A stretch of DNA of 5,988 bases from Anaerolineae bacterium (GCA_020848665.1 JADLHR010000352.1:1-5988), one strand, 5' to 3'. Counted from the first letter of the stretch, positions 1-5,617 are shown. Notes: generated by a model not told the origin, from the sequence alone. A program made the numbers and translations.

Positions 1-57
1 AGCCAGCGCGCCGAGCAGCGCGCAAAGGATGAGAATGAGCACAAGACGGCGCAGCAT
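1..57 (-). CDS. N-terminus of an exported or membrane protein (partial, runs off left edge)
   Basis: Only the first 19 codons are inside the window: MLRRLVLILILCALLGALA. The start is the ATG read leftward from position 57. It is preceded on the minus strand by AAAGGAG with a 6-base gap, a strong ribosome binding site. The peptide has two arginines followed by a long run of Leu, Ile, Val and Ala, which is the n-region and h-region of a Sec signal peptide or a first membrane helix. The Cys at residue 12 lies inside the hydrophobic run and does not form a convincing lipobox. The gene lies downstream of pepF on the same strand, but a repeat array separates them. The function cannot be told from 19 residues. 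Confidence rests on the ribosome site and the signal-like sequence. Confidence 0.7.
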   Translation of the reverse strand, partial: MLRRLVLILILCALLGALA

Positions 58-91
58 CGGGCGCTCCTTTCCGCTGAGGAAAAGATAGCAC

Positions 92-199
92 GAAAAAGCG
101 GCAAAGGGCAGCGCCCGGCTGTCGGAGACAGCAAAAGACAGCCGGTTTGTTTTTAGCTGCCTTTCGCCGTTCTCTGCTGTTCTTCGCTGCCCTTAGCTG
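92..199. repeat. Decamer-phased inverted repeat array A
   Basis: The left half carries CAG or CGG triplets at 99 (CGG), 109, 129 and 139. The right half carries CTG or CCG at 157, 167 (CCG), 177, 187 and 197. Within each half the steps are 10 bp, with one unit missing near 119. The halves are complementary, so the region can fold on itself. The outer right units run into the end of pepF, whose TAA stop (193-195 on the minus strand) lies inside the last unit. The array lies between two leftward genes. The family is described under findings. Confidence 0.75.
115..155 (+). terminator. Terminator-like hairpin with T-rich tail, inside array A
   Basis: CCGGCTGTC (115-123) pairs perfectly with GACAGCCGG (137-145) around a 13-base loop. 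It is followed by TTTGTTTTT (146-154). This has the shape of an intrinsic terminator for rightward transcription, yet both flanking genes run leftward. Read on the minus strand the T tract would be an A tract in front of the stem, so it is not a normal terminator for pepF. It could stop antisense transcription entering pepF, or simply be a GC-rich variant of the array units. Confidence 0.35.
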
Positions 200-1977
200 A
201 TCTCCTCCGCCTGCGTGACCATCGCGTCCAGCTCGTCCAGGCCGTGCTGCCAGAAGCCCGGATCGGTCAGGTCCACGCCCAGCGGCGCGAGCACCTTCTC
301 CGGCCAGTCGGACCCACCGGCGCGCAGCACGTCCAGGTAACGCGGCGCGAAACCGGCGCCCTGCTCGCGGTAGATCGCGAACAGCGCCAGCACCAGCAGT
401 TCCCCGAAAGCATAGGCGTAGACGTAGCCGGGTGTGTGCAGGAAGTGCGGGATGTAGCTCCACCACACGCCGTAATCGTCGGTCAGGCGCACGCTGTCGC
501 CGAACATGGCGCGCTGCGTTTCCAGCCAGATGCCTCCCAGGCGCTCGGCGGTCAGCTCGCCTTCTGCGCGGCGAGCGGTGTGCATCCCGTGCTCGAAGCG
601 ATTCATCGATACCTGGCGGAAGATCGTTGCGAACGAATCTTCCAGCTTGTGGCCGAGCAGGGCCAGCCGCACCCCCGGATCGCTCTGCTGCGCCATCAGA
701 TCGGTGAAAACCAGCATCTCGCCGAAGGTCGAGGCCATCTCGGCGGTCGTCAGCGGGGTATGGGCTTGCAGCATCCCCTGCTCGCGCGAGAGGTACTGGT
801 GCACGCCGTGACCCAATTCGTGCGCCAGGGTCATCACGTCACGCGCCCGGCCCGTGTAGTTCATAAAAACATAAGGGTGCACAGACGGAACGGTGCTGGC
901 GCTGTAGGCTCCGCCGCGCTTGTTCGGACGCTCGGCGGCGTCGATCCAGCGCCGCTCGAAGAACTGGCCCGCGATGCGCGCCACTTCCGGGTGAAAGCGC
1001 GCGTAGGCTCGCAGGACCGTCTCACGCGCCTCGTCCCACTGGTACGACGCGGCGGCGGCGGGCAGCGGCGCGTAGCGGTCGTAGTCGGTCAATTCGTCCA
1101 GCCCCAGGACGCGGCGCTTGAGGGCGTAATAGCGCGCCACGATGTCATAGCGCGCCGTGACGGCGGCGATCAGCGCCTCGACCGTCTCGTCGCTGACCTC
1201 GTTCGACAGGTTGCGCGAGGCGATCCAGCTGGGATAGCGCCGCAGCCGGTCATCGGACGCTTTGTCGGCGGCGAGCGTGTTGAAGATGAAGGTCGCCGCG
1301 GGCAGGTTCGCGCGCAGGCCCTCGGTCAGCGCGGCGGCTGCGCGGCGGCGCACGTCGCGGTCGGTGTCGTACAGCCGCGCCAGGGCAGCGGACTCGTTCA
1401 GCGACTGGCCGTCGAGCGTGTAGCGCGCGCTGCCGCGCAGCTCGGTGAAGAAGCGCACCCACGCCTCGCGCCCGGTGACGGCTTTCTCCGCCAGAAGCTT
1501 CTCCTCGGCCTCGCTGAGCATGTGCGGCTGATAGAGCCGCGCCACCTCCAGCCAGTGCCGGTAATGGGCCAGCTCCGGCGCTTCGATCAGGCGGTGCGCG
1601 ACGTGGTCCGGCGCGTTGACCCACTCCAGCGTGAAGAAGACAAGCTTCTGCTGAAGCTGCGACGACCACTCCGCCGCCTTCTGAAGCAGCGCGCCATAAC
1701 GCGGGTTGGCGGTGTCGGTAGACCAGATCAGGTGGGCGAAGGACTCAATTTTTGTGGCCGCCTCGACGATGGCCTCATAGCGGGCGATCGCCTCGGCCAG
1801 CTCGTCAGGCGCAAGCGTCGCCACGTCCCCGCGATAGTCGCGCTCCAGCGCGGCGGCGTCCTCGTCGGCGCGCTGCATGTCAGCGCTCAGCGCCGGGTCA
1901 TCGATCCCGGCGTAGAGGTCGCTCAGGTCCCAGGCGATCTGCTCGGCCCCGGTGAGGGGGGTCTGTTCAGCGTGCAT
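193..1977 (-). CDS. pepF: Oligoendopeptidase F-type zinc metallopeptidase (M3 family)
   Basis: A 594-residue protein of the usual length for M3B oligoendopeptidases, which are cytoplasmic zinc peptidases that cut short peptides released by protein turnover or uptake. The N-terminal helical part (about residues 1-190) matches the PepF N-domain layout. The catalytic domain carries the zinc motif HELGH at residues 386-390, with E387 as catalytic base. The likely third zinc ligand is E413 in TTAEMASTF. The family sequence VPSVHPYVFMNYTG precedes the motif. The C-terminal substrate-binding stretch includes PHF (510-512) and YVYAYAFG (518-525). All key residues are present, so it should be active. 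The start at 1977 is supported by AAAGGAG six bases upstream. The TAA stop is embedded in array A. The 5' side faces array B and the divergent aldo/keto reductase, and I see no convincing promoter for it. The family call is firm; the exact substrate range is not known from sequence. Confidence 0.95.
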   Translation of the reverse strand: MHAEQTPLTGAEQIAWDLSDLYAGIDDPALSADMQRADEDAAALERDYRGDVATLAPDELAEAIARYEAIVEAATKIESFAHLIWSTDTANPRYGALLQKAAEWSSQLQQKLVFFTLEWVNAPDHVAHRLIEAPELAHYRHWLEVARLYQPHMLSEAEEKLLAEKAVTGREAWVRFFTELRGSARYTLDGQSLNESAALARLYDTDRDVRRRAAAALTEGLRANLPAATFIFNTLAADKASDDRLRRYPSWIASRNLSNEVSDETVEALIAAVTARYDIVARYYALKRRVLGLDELTDYDRYAPLPAAAASYQWDEARETVLRAYARFHPEVARIAGQFFERRWIDAAERPNKRGGAYSASTVPSVHPYVFMNYTGRARDVMTLAHELGHGVHQYLSREQGMLQAHTPLTTAEMASTFGEMLVFTDLMAQQSDPGVRLALLGHKLEDSFATIFRQVSMNRFEHGMHTARRAEGELTAERLGGIWLETQRAMFGDSVRLTDDYGVWWSYIPHFLHTPGYVYAYAFGELLVLALFAIYREQGAGFAPRYLDVLRAGGSDWPEKVLAPLGVDLTDPGFWQHGLDELDAMVTQAEEIS

Positions 1978-1990
1978 GGTTGGCTCCTTT

Positions 1991-2108
1991 GAAAGGCAGC
2001 GAAAGGCAGCTAAGGGCAGCTAAGGGCAGCTAAAAGCAGCCAGAAACGGTCTTCGCTGCTCTTCGCTGCACCTGGCTGTTCTCTGCTGCTCTTTGCTGTT
2101 CTTCGCTG
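1991..2108. repeat. Decamer-phased inverted repeat array B (between divergent genes)
   Basis: Five purine-rich units end in GCAGC, with CAG at 1997, 2007, 2017, 2027 and 2037. After a short centre (about 2041-2050) six pyrimidine-rich units follow, with CTG at 2056, 2066, 2076, 2086, 2096 and 2106. The spacing is exactly 10 bp throughout each half. GAAAGGCAGC is repeated twice exactly (1991-2010), then TAAGGGCAGC twice exactly (2011-2030), which suggests recent unit duplication. The array lies in the 232-bp gap between two divergent genes and starts only a few bases from the pepF ribosome binding site. Confidence 0.85.
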
Positions 2109-2209
2109 AAGATAACAAAAACATGCGCGGTCCGCACGAACGGGTCACAATAGACACGCGGAAGATGCGGAAGATATGGCACAACAGCGCGCATGAGGGA
2201 GCAAGCAGC

Positions 2210-3193
2210 ATGAACTACCGGGAACTGGGGCGCACTGGCTGGAAGGTGTCCGAGGTCAGCTTTGGCGCGTGGGCGATCGGCAGCGCGTGGGGCGCGACCG
2301 ACGACCGCGAGTCGATCGCCGCGCTGCACCGCGCGATTGACCTGGGCGTGAACTTCATCGACACCGCCGATGTCTACGGCGACGGCCACAGCGAGCGCCT
2401 GATCGCGCAGGTGCTCAAAGCGCGCAGCGAGACGGTCCGCGTGGCGACCAAAGCCGGGCGGCGGCTCACTCCGCACGTGGCGGACGGTTACACTGCCGAG
2501 AACCTGACGCGCTTTGTCGAACGCAGCCTGCAAAACCTCGACACCGACGCGCTGGACCTGGTGCAGCTTCACTGTCCGCCGACCGAGGTCTACTATCGCC
2601 CGGAAGTCTTCGGCGCGCTGGATGATCTCGTTCAGGCCGGGAAAATCCGGCATTACGGCGTTAGCGTGGAGAAAGTCGAGGAGGCGCTCAAGGCGATTGA
2701 GTACCCCAACGTCAAGACGGTGCAGATCATCTTCAACATGTTCCGCCACCGCCCCGCCGAGCTGTTCTTCCGCGAGGCGCAGGCGCGCCAGGTCGGGATT
2801 CTGGCGCGTGTTCCGCTGGCGAGCGGGCTGCTGACCGGCAAGATGACGCGCGAGACCGTCTTCTCCGCCGGCGATCACCGCCAGTACAACCGCCAGGGTG
2901 GGTCGTTTGACCGGGGCGAGACGTTCTCCGGCGTGGATTACGAGAGCGGGCTGGAAGCGGTCGAGGCGCTGCGCAGGCTGGTGCCGGACGGCGCGACGCT
3001 GGCCCAGCTCGCGCTGCGCTGGATTCTGATGTTCGACGCGGTGTCGTGCGTCATCCCTGGCGCGAAACGCCCGGCCCAGGTGGAGGACAACGTCGGGGCC
3101 GCCGATCTGCCCGCGCTCAGCGAGAAGGACATGGCCTACGTGCGCCAGGTCTACGACGCGTATATCCGCGAGCAGGTGCATCAGCGGTGGTAG
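2210..3193 (+). CDS. Aldo/keto reductase family protein
   Basis: A 327-residue TIM-barrel oxidoreductase of the aldo/keto reductase superfamily, which uses NAD(P)H to reduce carbonyl groups on small substrates in the cytoplasm. The N-terminus MNYRELGRTGWKVSEVSFG is the typical first strand of bacterial members. The catalytic tetrad is visible: D51 and Y56 in DTADVYGDGHSE, K81 in VATKAG, and H121 in LVQLHCPP. The cofactor-phosphate binding segment IPGAKRPAQVEDN lies at residues 282-294. Length and motif order are complete. I chose the ATG at 2210 because GAGGGAG (2195-2201) lies 8 bases upstream and the protein then begins at the conserved MNYRELG. An earlier in-frame ATG at 2093 would add residues encoded by array B. 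The gene diverges from pepF and its stop is only 7 bp from array C. The specific substrate cannot be predicted, and the CVIPG ending is common to uncharacterised bacterial AKRs. Confidence 0.93.
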   Translation: MNYRELGRTGWKVSEVSFGAWAIGSAWGATDDRESIAALHRAIDLGVNFIDTADVYGDGHSERLIAQVLKARSETVRVATKAGRRLTPHVADGYTAENLTRFVERSLQNLDTDALDLVQLHCPPTEVYYRPEVFGALDDLVQAGKIRHYGVSVEKVEEALKAIEYPNVKTVQIIFNMFRHRPAELFFREAQARQVGILARVPLASGLLTGKMTRETVFSAGDHRQYNRQGGSFDRGETFSGVDYESGLEAVEALRRLVPDGATLAQLALRWILMFDAVSCVIPGAKRPAQVEDNVGAADLPALSEKDMAYVRQVYDAYIREQVHQRW

Positions 3194-3200
3194 CCGAAGG

Positions 3201-3361
3201 CAGCAAAGAGTAGAGAAGGGCAGAAAAAAACAGACAAAAACAGAGAAAGGCAGAGAAGAGCAGACAAAAACAGTGAAAAAAAGCAGCAGGAGCACCGGGT
3301 TGTTCTTTTCTGCTCTTTTCTGGTCTTCGCTGCTCTTTGCCGCTCTTTCACTTCTTCGCCG
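3201..3361. repeat. Decamer-phased inverted repeat array C
   Basis: The left half has CAG (TAG once) at 3201, 3211, 3221, 3231, 3241, 3251, 3261 and 3271, eight units in strict 10-bp register, then a shifted CAG pair at 3284 and 3287. The right half has CTG or variants at 3310, 3320, 3330 and 3340, then degenerate units near 3350 and 3360. The centre (about 3284-3300) contains GGAGCACCGGGTTG. The array fills most of the gap between the aldo/keto reductase and the four-helix protein. Its core from about 3261 to 3315 is closely similar to the core of array D. Confidence 0.85.
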
Positions 3362-3429
3362 CCTGCGCGAGTGGGCCGGCAAGTTAATACTAAGAGCAAA
3401 AAGACTTTATCGCTTCCGAAGGGTTCGGT

Positions 3430-3789
3430 ATGCGTGATTTTAGAGCGTTTCATGTCTGGAAAAAGGCGCATCAGCTCACGCTGGATACCTACCGTCTCAC
3501 ATCCGACTTTCCACAGGAAGAACGATTTGGGTTGTCCAGCCAGATGCGACGAGCTGCTGCCTCCATTCCGGCTAATATCGCCGAAGGCTCTGGTCGGCAC
3601 GGCAACGCCGAGCTAACGCGTTTTTTGTGGATCGCGATGGGGTCCGCCAGCGAGTTGGAGTACCACTTCTTGCTCTGCCGCGATCTCGATTTGCTCGACA
3701 CCGCCACTTATCAAGAAATACAGCAACGCATCATCGAAGTCCGGCGGATGCTCGACGGCCTGATTCAGCGGTTAGCGCAGAATAGCTGA
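3430..3789 (+). CDS. Four-helix-bundle protein of the 23S rRNA-intervening-sequence (S23) family
   Basis: A 119-residue all-helical protein. It has the family hallmarks: MRDFRAFHVWKKAHQL at the N-terminus, then FPQEERFGLSSQMRRAAASIPANIAEGSGR in the middle (about residues 27-56), an E-L-x-RFL-A-GSASELEY segment, and a C-terminal amphipathic helix. This family was first seen as ORFs inside intervening sequences of 23S rRNA genes, forms ring-shaped oligomers, and is related to the Avd accessory protein of diversity-generating retroelements. Its role when free-standing, as here, is unknown. The start is set by GAAGGG (3418-3423) six bases before the ATG. The gene is bracketed by arrays C and D. 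It is less GC-rich than its neighbours: a sampled 60-base line counts about 52% G+C against about 67% in the aldo/keto reductase, which suggests separate origin. No rRNA sequence or reverse transcriptase is nearby. Confidence 0.9.
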   Translation: MRDFRAFHVWKKAHQLTLDTYRLTSDFPQEERFGLSSQMRRAAASIPANIAEGSGRHGNAELTRFLWIAMGSASELEYHFLLCRDLDLLDTATYQEIQQRIIEVRRMLDGLIQRLAQNS

Positions 3790-3792
3790 AAG

Positions 3793-3999
3793 CAGGCAAA
3801 AGCAGCGAAAAACAGACAAAGACAAGCTAAAGGCAGACAAAAGCAGATAAGAGCAGATAAGAACAGACAAAACAGTGAAGAAAGAACCGGGAGCACCTGG
3901 TTGTTCTTCTCTGCTCGTCGCTGCTCTTTTCTGCTCTTTGCTGTTCTTTCCTGTTCTTTTCTGCTCTTCTCTGCTCTTTGCTGCCTTTCGCTGCTCTAC
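3793..3999. repeat. Decamer-phased inverted repeat array D (between convergent genes)
   Basis: This is the longest array. The purine half has CAG (or CAA) at 3793, 3803, 3813, 3823, 3834, 3844, 3854, 3864 and 3873, so 10-bp steps with one 11-bp and one 9-bp step. The pyrimidine half has CTG at 3911, 3921, 3931, 3941, 3951, 3961, 3971, 3981 and 3991, nine units without any slip. The centre is about 3880-3905. It fills the gap between two converging genes and supplies the TAG stop (3996-3998, minus strand) of the right-hand one. A role as a two-way terminator is possible here, but see findings. Confidence 0.88.
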
Positions 4000-4868
4000 T
4001 GACAGAACAGCCCGCCGCCGAACTGGCCGAATCCGATCTGGTGCACCAGCGCCCAGGTCTCGTTGATGCCCGCGATCAACCCGTCCCGGTTGCGCGGCAG
4101 GGTCGAGGTCTGCGCGATCTCGCAGGCATCGGTGAGCACGCCGTCCGCCTCATCCAGGTTGCCGAGGTTGGCTTCGGATTTGGCCCAGTACAGGTCGTTG
4201 CCCACCAGGTACGTCAGCCGCAGCTCGTCGTCCACATCCATATCACGCAGCAGAGCGTTGATCGCCTCGTATTCCTCGCGCCCGTCCTCGACACGGTTCG
4301 GCTGGGTGAACAGGAACGCCGCGTACATGTTGCGCGCCCGCGCGATCGAGTAGTGGTTCTTTGCGGCGCCGATCGCGCTCCGGTAATACTCGTCGGCGGT
4401 CATGATATCGCCGGTTGATGCGTAGCCGAGCGCGAGCGTGGCGTAATCGACCCACTCCACCTCGTCGGGGATGCGGCTGACCAGATCGGCGGCCTGCGAA
4501 AGCAAGGCCGAGTTCTGCATATCAAAGGTGTTATAGACCTGGCGCGAAAACTCACGAAGCTGCAGATTGTCGGGGTTGCTCTGGATTTCCTGGAAGATAT
4601 TGATCTGCTGCGCCTGGATTTGAAGGTAGCGGTCGAGCGTATCGGTAAGCTGGCGACGATAGTCGCGCTCCGCCTGCTTCTGGCTGGTGTTGAGCGAGAT
4701 CGCCAGCGAAACGACCGCGATTGAGATCGCCAGCAGGTCTTTCCACGAGTGCGGGAAAAAACGCCGGATCGACTCTCCCCGCGACGGGCTATGCGTCGCG
4801 GGCGGAGTCTCGCCGGGCGCTTGCGCCGGGATCGGCAGATTATCGTCAAGCATCGCGTCCTGGGTCAT
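3996..4868 (-). CDS. Membrane-anchored TPR-like protein of unknown function
   Basis: I do not recognise a named family. The 290-residue product has a Pro-rich, polar N-terminus (1-40), one hydrophobic segment (about 44-60, LLAISIAVVSLAISL), and a polar helical remainder. The stretch right after the membrane segment (about 62-95, rich in Gln, Arg and Glu) may be a coiled coil. Residues about 140-175 (DYATLALGYASTGDIMTADEYYRSAI) and 205-250 (YWAKSEANLGNLDEADGVL) look like helix-turn-helix TPR repeats, so a protein-binding scaffold is plausible. With one segment near residue 50 the topology could be either a signal anchor or a type II membrane protein; the positive RR at 35-36 before the segment suggests the N-terminus stays inside and the TPR part is outside. 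The start has GGAGG seven bases upstream and a good promoter at 4914-4941. The last codons and the stop lie in array D. Confidence 0.8.
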   Translation of the reverse strand: MTQDAMLDDNLPIPAQAPGETPPATHSPSRGESIRRFFPHSWKDLLAISIAVVSLAISLNTSQKQAERDYRRQLTDTLDRYLQIQAQQINIFQEIQSNPDNLQLREFSRQVYNTFDMQNSALLSQAADLVSRIPDEVEWVDYATLALGYASTGDIMTADEYYRSAIGAAKNHYSIARARNMYAAFLFTQPNRVEDGREEYEAINALLRDMDVDDELRLTYLVGNDLYWAKSEANLGNLDEADGVLTDACEIAQTSTLPRNRDGLIAGINETWALVHQIGFGQFGGGLFCQ

Positions 4869-4913
4869 ATGAGAGCCTCCGCTGCCTGTGGATCCTCTAC
4901 TCTATGTAATAGT

Positions 4914-4941
4914 ATGATATTTCAGCTTCACAGCCTGTAAA
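4914..4941 (-). promoter_or_regulatory. Sigma-70-type promoter for the membrane TPR-like gene
   Basis: Read on the minus strand, TTTACA (4941-4936) is one base from the TTGACA consensus and TATCAT (4919-4914) is one base from TATAAT, with a 16-bp spacer. It points at the gene starting at 4868 and would give a leader of roughly 40 bases containing the GGAGG ribosome site. The -35 box stops a few bases from array E. Confidence 0.6.
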
Positions 4942-4945
4942 TTTC

Positions 4946-5006
4946 TGGCAAAGACAGCCAATAGCGGTCAAAGGCTGCCGTTAGCTGCCGGCCGTCTTTT
5001 GCGCCA
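4946..5006. repeat. Short decamer-phased inverted repeat array E (between divergent promoters)
   Basis: This is a degenerate, short member of the array family. Triplets CAG at 4955, CGG at 4965, CTG at 4975 and CTG at 4985 keep the 10-bp step. The outer arms TGGCAAAGAC (4946-4955) and GTCTTTTGCGCCA (4994-5006) pair with a small bulge, so the whole can form one hairpin. It fills the space between two divergently pointing promoter regions. Confidence 0.6.
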
Positions 5007-5008
5007 GA

Positions 5009-5048
5009 TTCGGTAATTTTTGAAAATATGTTATATACTTGATAATTA
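5009..5048 (+). promoter_or_regulatory. AT-rich promoter region for the GYD-domain gene
   Basis: This is one of the few AT-rich stretches in the window. The best candidate is an extended -10, TG at 5029-5030 followed by TATATA at 5032-5037, with a weak -35 (TTCGGT, 5009-5014) 17 bp upstream. An alternative is TTGAAA (5020-5025) with GATAAT (5041-5046), spacer 15. The start codon at 5087 lies 40-50 bases downstream. Which -10 is used cannot be decided from sequence. Confidence 0.45.
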
Positions 5049-5086
5049 TAAGCTTGAGACGGATTAGCGTGCAAGAGGGAAAGACG

Positions 5087-5413
5087 ATGCCGCTCTATCT
5101 ATCCAGGTTCAGCTACACACCGGAGACGTGGGCCAGGCTGATCGGCCACCCCGAAGATCGCCGGCAGGCCGCCCAGTCGTACATCGAGTCGGTCGGCGGG
5201 AAGCTCGTGGGGTTCTGGTACGCCTTTGGCACGCATGACGGCTATACGCTGTGGGAGGCGCCGGATAACGTGTCAATGGCGGCGGTGGCGCTGGCGATTA
5301 CTGGCGGCGGCGCACTCAGCGCGTTCGAAACGATAGTCCTCCTGACCGTTGACGACACACTGGATGCTCTGCGCAGGGCCGGGCGCGTCGGATACCGGGC
5401 GCCGGGCGCGTAG
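5087..5413 (+). CDS. GYD-domain (small dimeric alpha/beta barrel-type) protein
   Basis: A 108-residue protein resembling the GYD domain family, small stress-associated ferredoxin-like proteins of unclear biochemical role. Visible features are the first strand MPLYLSRFSYTPETWARLI, a helix with RRQAAQSYIESVGGKLVGFW, the central HDGYTLWEAPDN motif at residues 50-61 (the position of the family's GYD signature), then helix VSMAAVALAITGGGALSAFETIVLLT and a final helix. Length matches the family. I chose the ATG at 5087 because GAGGGA (5075-5080) lies six bases upstream and the conserved strand starts there; upstream in-frame codons fall in the promoter region. It is followed by array F and the MoxR gene on the same strand. 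Family assignment is by motif recall, so moderately firm; no substrate is inferred. Confidence 0.82.
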   Translation: MPLYLSRFSYTPETWARLIGHPEDRRQAAQSYIESVGGKLVGFWYAFGTHDGYTLWEAPDNVSMAAVALAITGGGALSAFETIVLLTVDDTLDALRRAGRVGYRAPGA

Positions 5414-5435
5414 CGGCTCGCACGCCTTCGGCCAA

Positions 5436-5517
5436 CAGCCAGGCGCAGCAAAAGGCAGCTAACGCTGTTCCTCGCTGCTTTTTGCTGCGTCTGACCGCTC
5501 TCGGCTGCTCGTTGTCG
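5436..5517. repeat. Decamer-phased inverted repeat array F
   Basis: Three CAG units (5436, 5446, 5456) are followed by CTG-type units at 5465, 5475, 5485, 5495 (CCG), 5505 and 5515 (TCG), all in 10-bp steps. The inner arms 5443-5459 and 5474-5490 pair over 17 positions with only two G-T pairs around a 14-base loop, the most regular hairpin of the six arrays. There is no T tract after the stem. The array lies between two co-directional genes. Confidence 0.75.
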
Positions 5518-5539
5518 CTCTCCAGCCGCGCGCCATTCC

Positions 5540-5548
5540 TGATAAAAT
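5540..5548 (+). promoter_or_regulatory. Extended -10 promoter candidate for the MoxR gene
   Basis: TGATAAAAT matches the TGnTATAAT extended -10 form, with TAAAAT at 5543-5548 one base from consensus. No good -35 hexamer lies 16-18 bp upstream, as extended -10 promoters often tolerate. It lies about 70 bases before the start at 5618 and beyond array F, so the MoxR gene may be transcribed on its own. Confidence 0.4.
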
Positions 5549-5617
5549 TAAGCGTAATCGTCAAAACTCCGGTGGGGGCTGCGCGCGCCGTATCGGAAAA
5601 CCTGAGGAGACGCTGGG

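Noticed and set aside
244..1992. A 582-codon open frame on the plus strand opposite pepF
   Set aside because: It mirrors pepF in a high-GC region, has no recognisable motif, and has low-complexity Arg, Gln and Val content; pepF carries the complete M3 motifs.
2093..2209. Upstream ATG at 2093 as start of the aldo/keto reductase
   Set aside because: It would add residues encoded by array B and the spacer; the ATG at 2210 has a good ribosome site and the family N-terminus.
2030..3382. A 450-codon open frame on the minus strand opposite the aldo/keto reductase
   Set aside because: It is a shadow of the reductase. Its ends are translated repeat arrays with no family signal.
3384..3391. TTAATACT as a -10 box for the four-helix gene
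   Set aside because: It matches the consensus poorly and has no -35 at a suitable distance.
3430..3789. The four-helix protein as Avd of a diversity-generating retroelement
   Set aside because: No reverse transcriptase, template repeat or variable repeat is visible on either side; the sequence fits the free-standing S23-type family.
3194..3995. The region as part of a 23S rRNA gene with an intervening sequence
   Set aside because: The flanks are repeat arrays and protein genes, with no rRNA-like sequence.
3793..3999. The arrays as a CRISPR
   Set aside because: Units are 10 bp, degenerate, contiguous and inverted in the second half; there are no spacers of constant length and no cas genes.
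5039..5086. Upstream start at 5039 for the GYD-domain protein
   Set aside because: This stretch is the AT-rich promoter region; GAGGGA before 5087 and the conserved first strand fix the later start.
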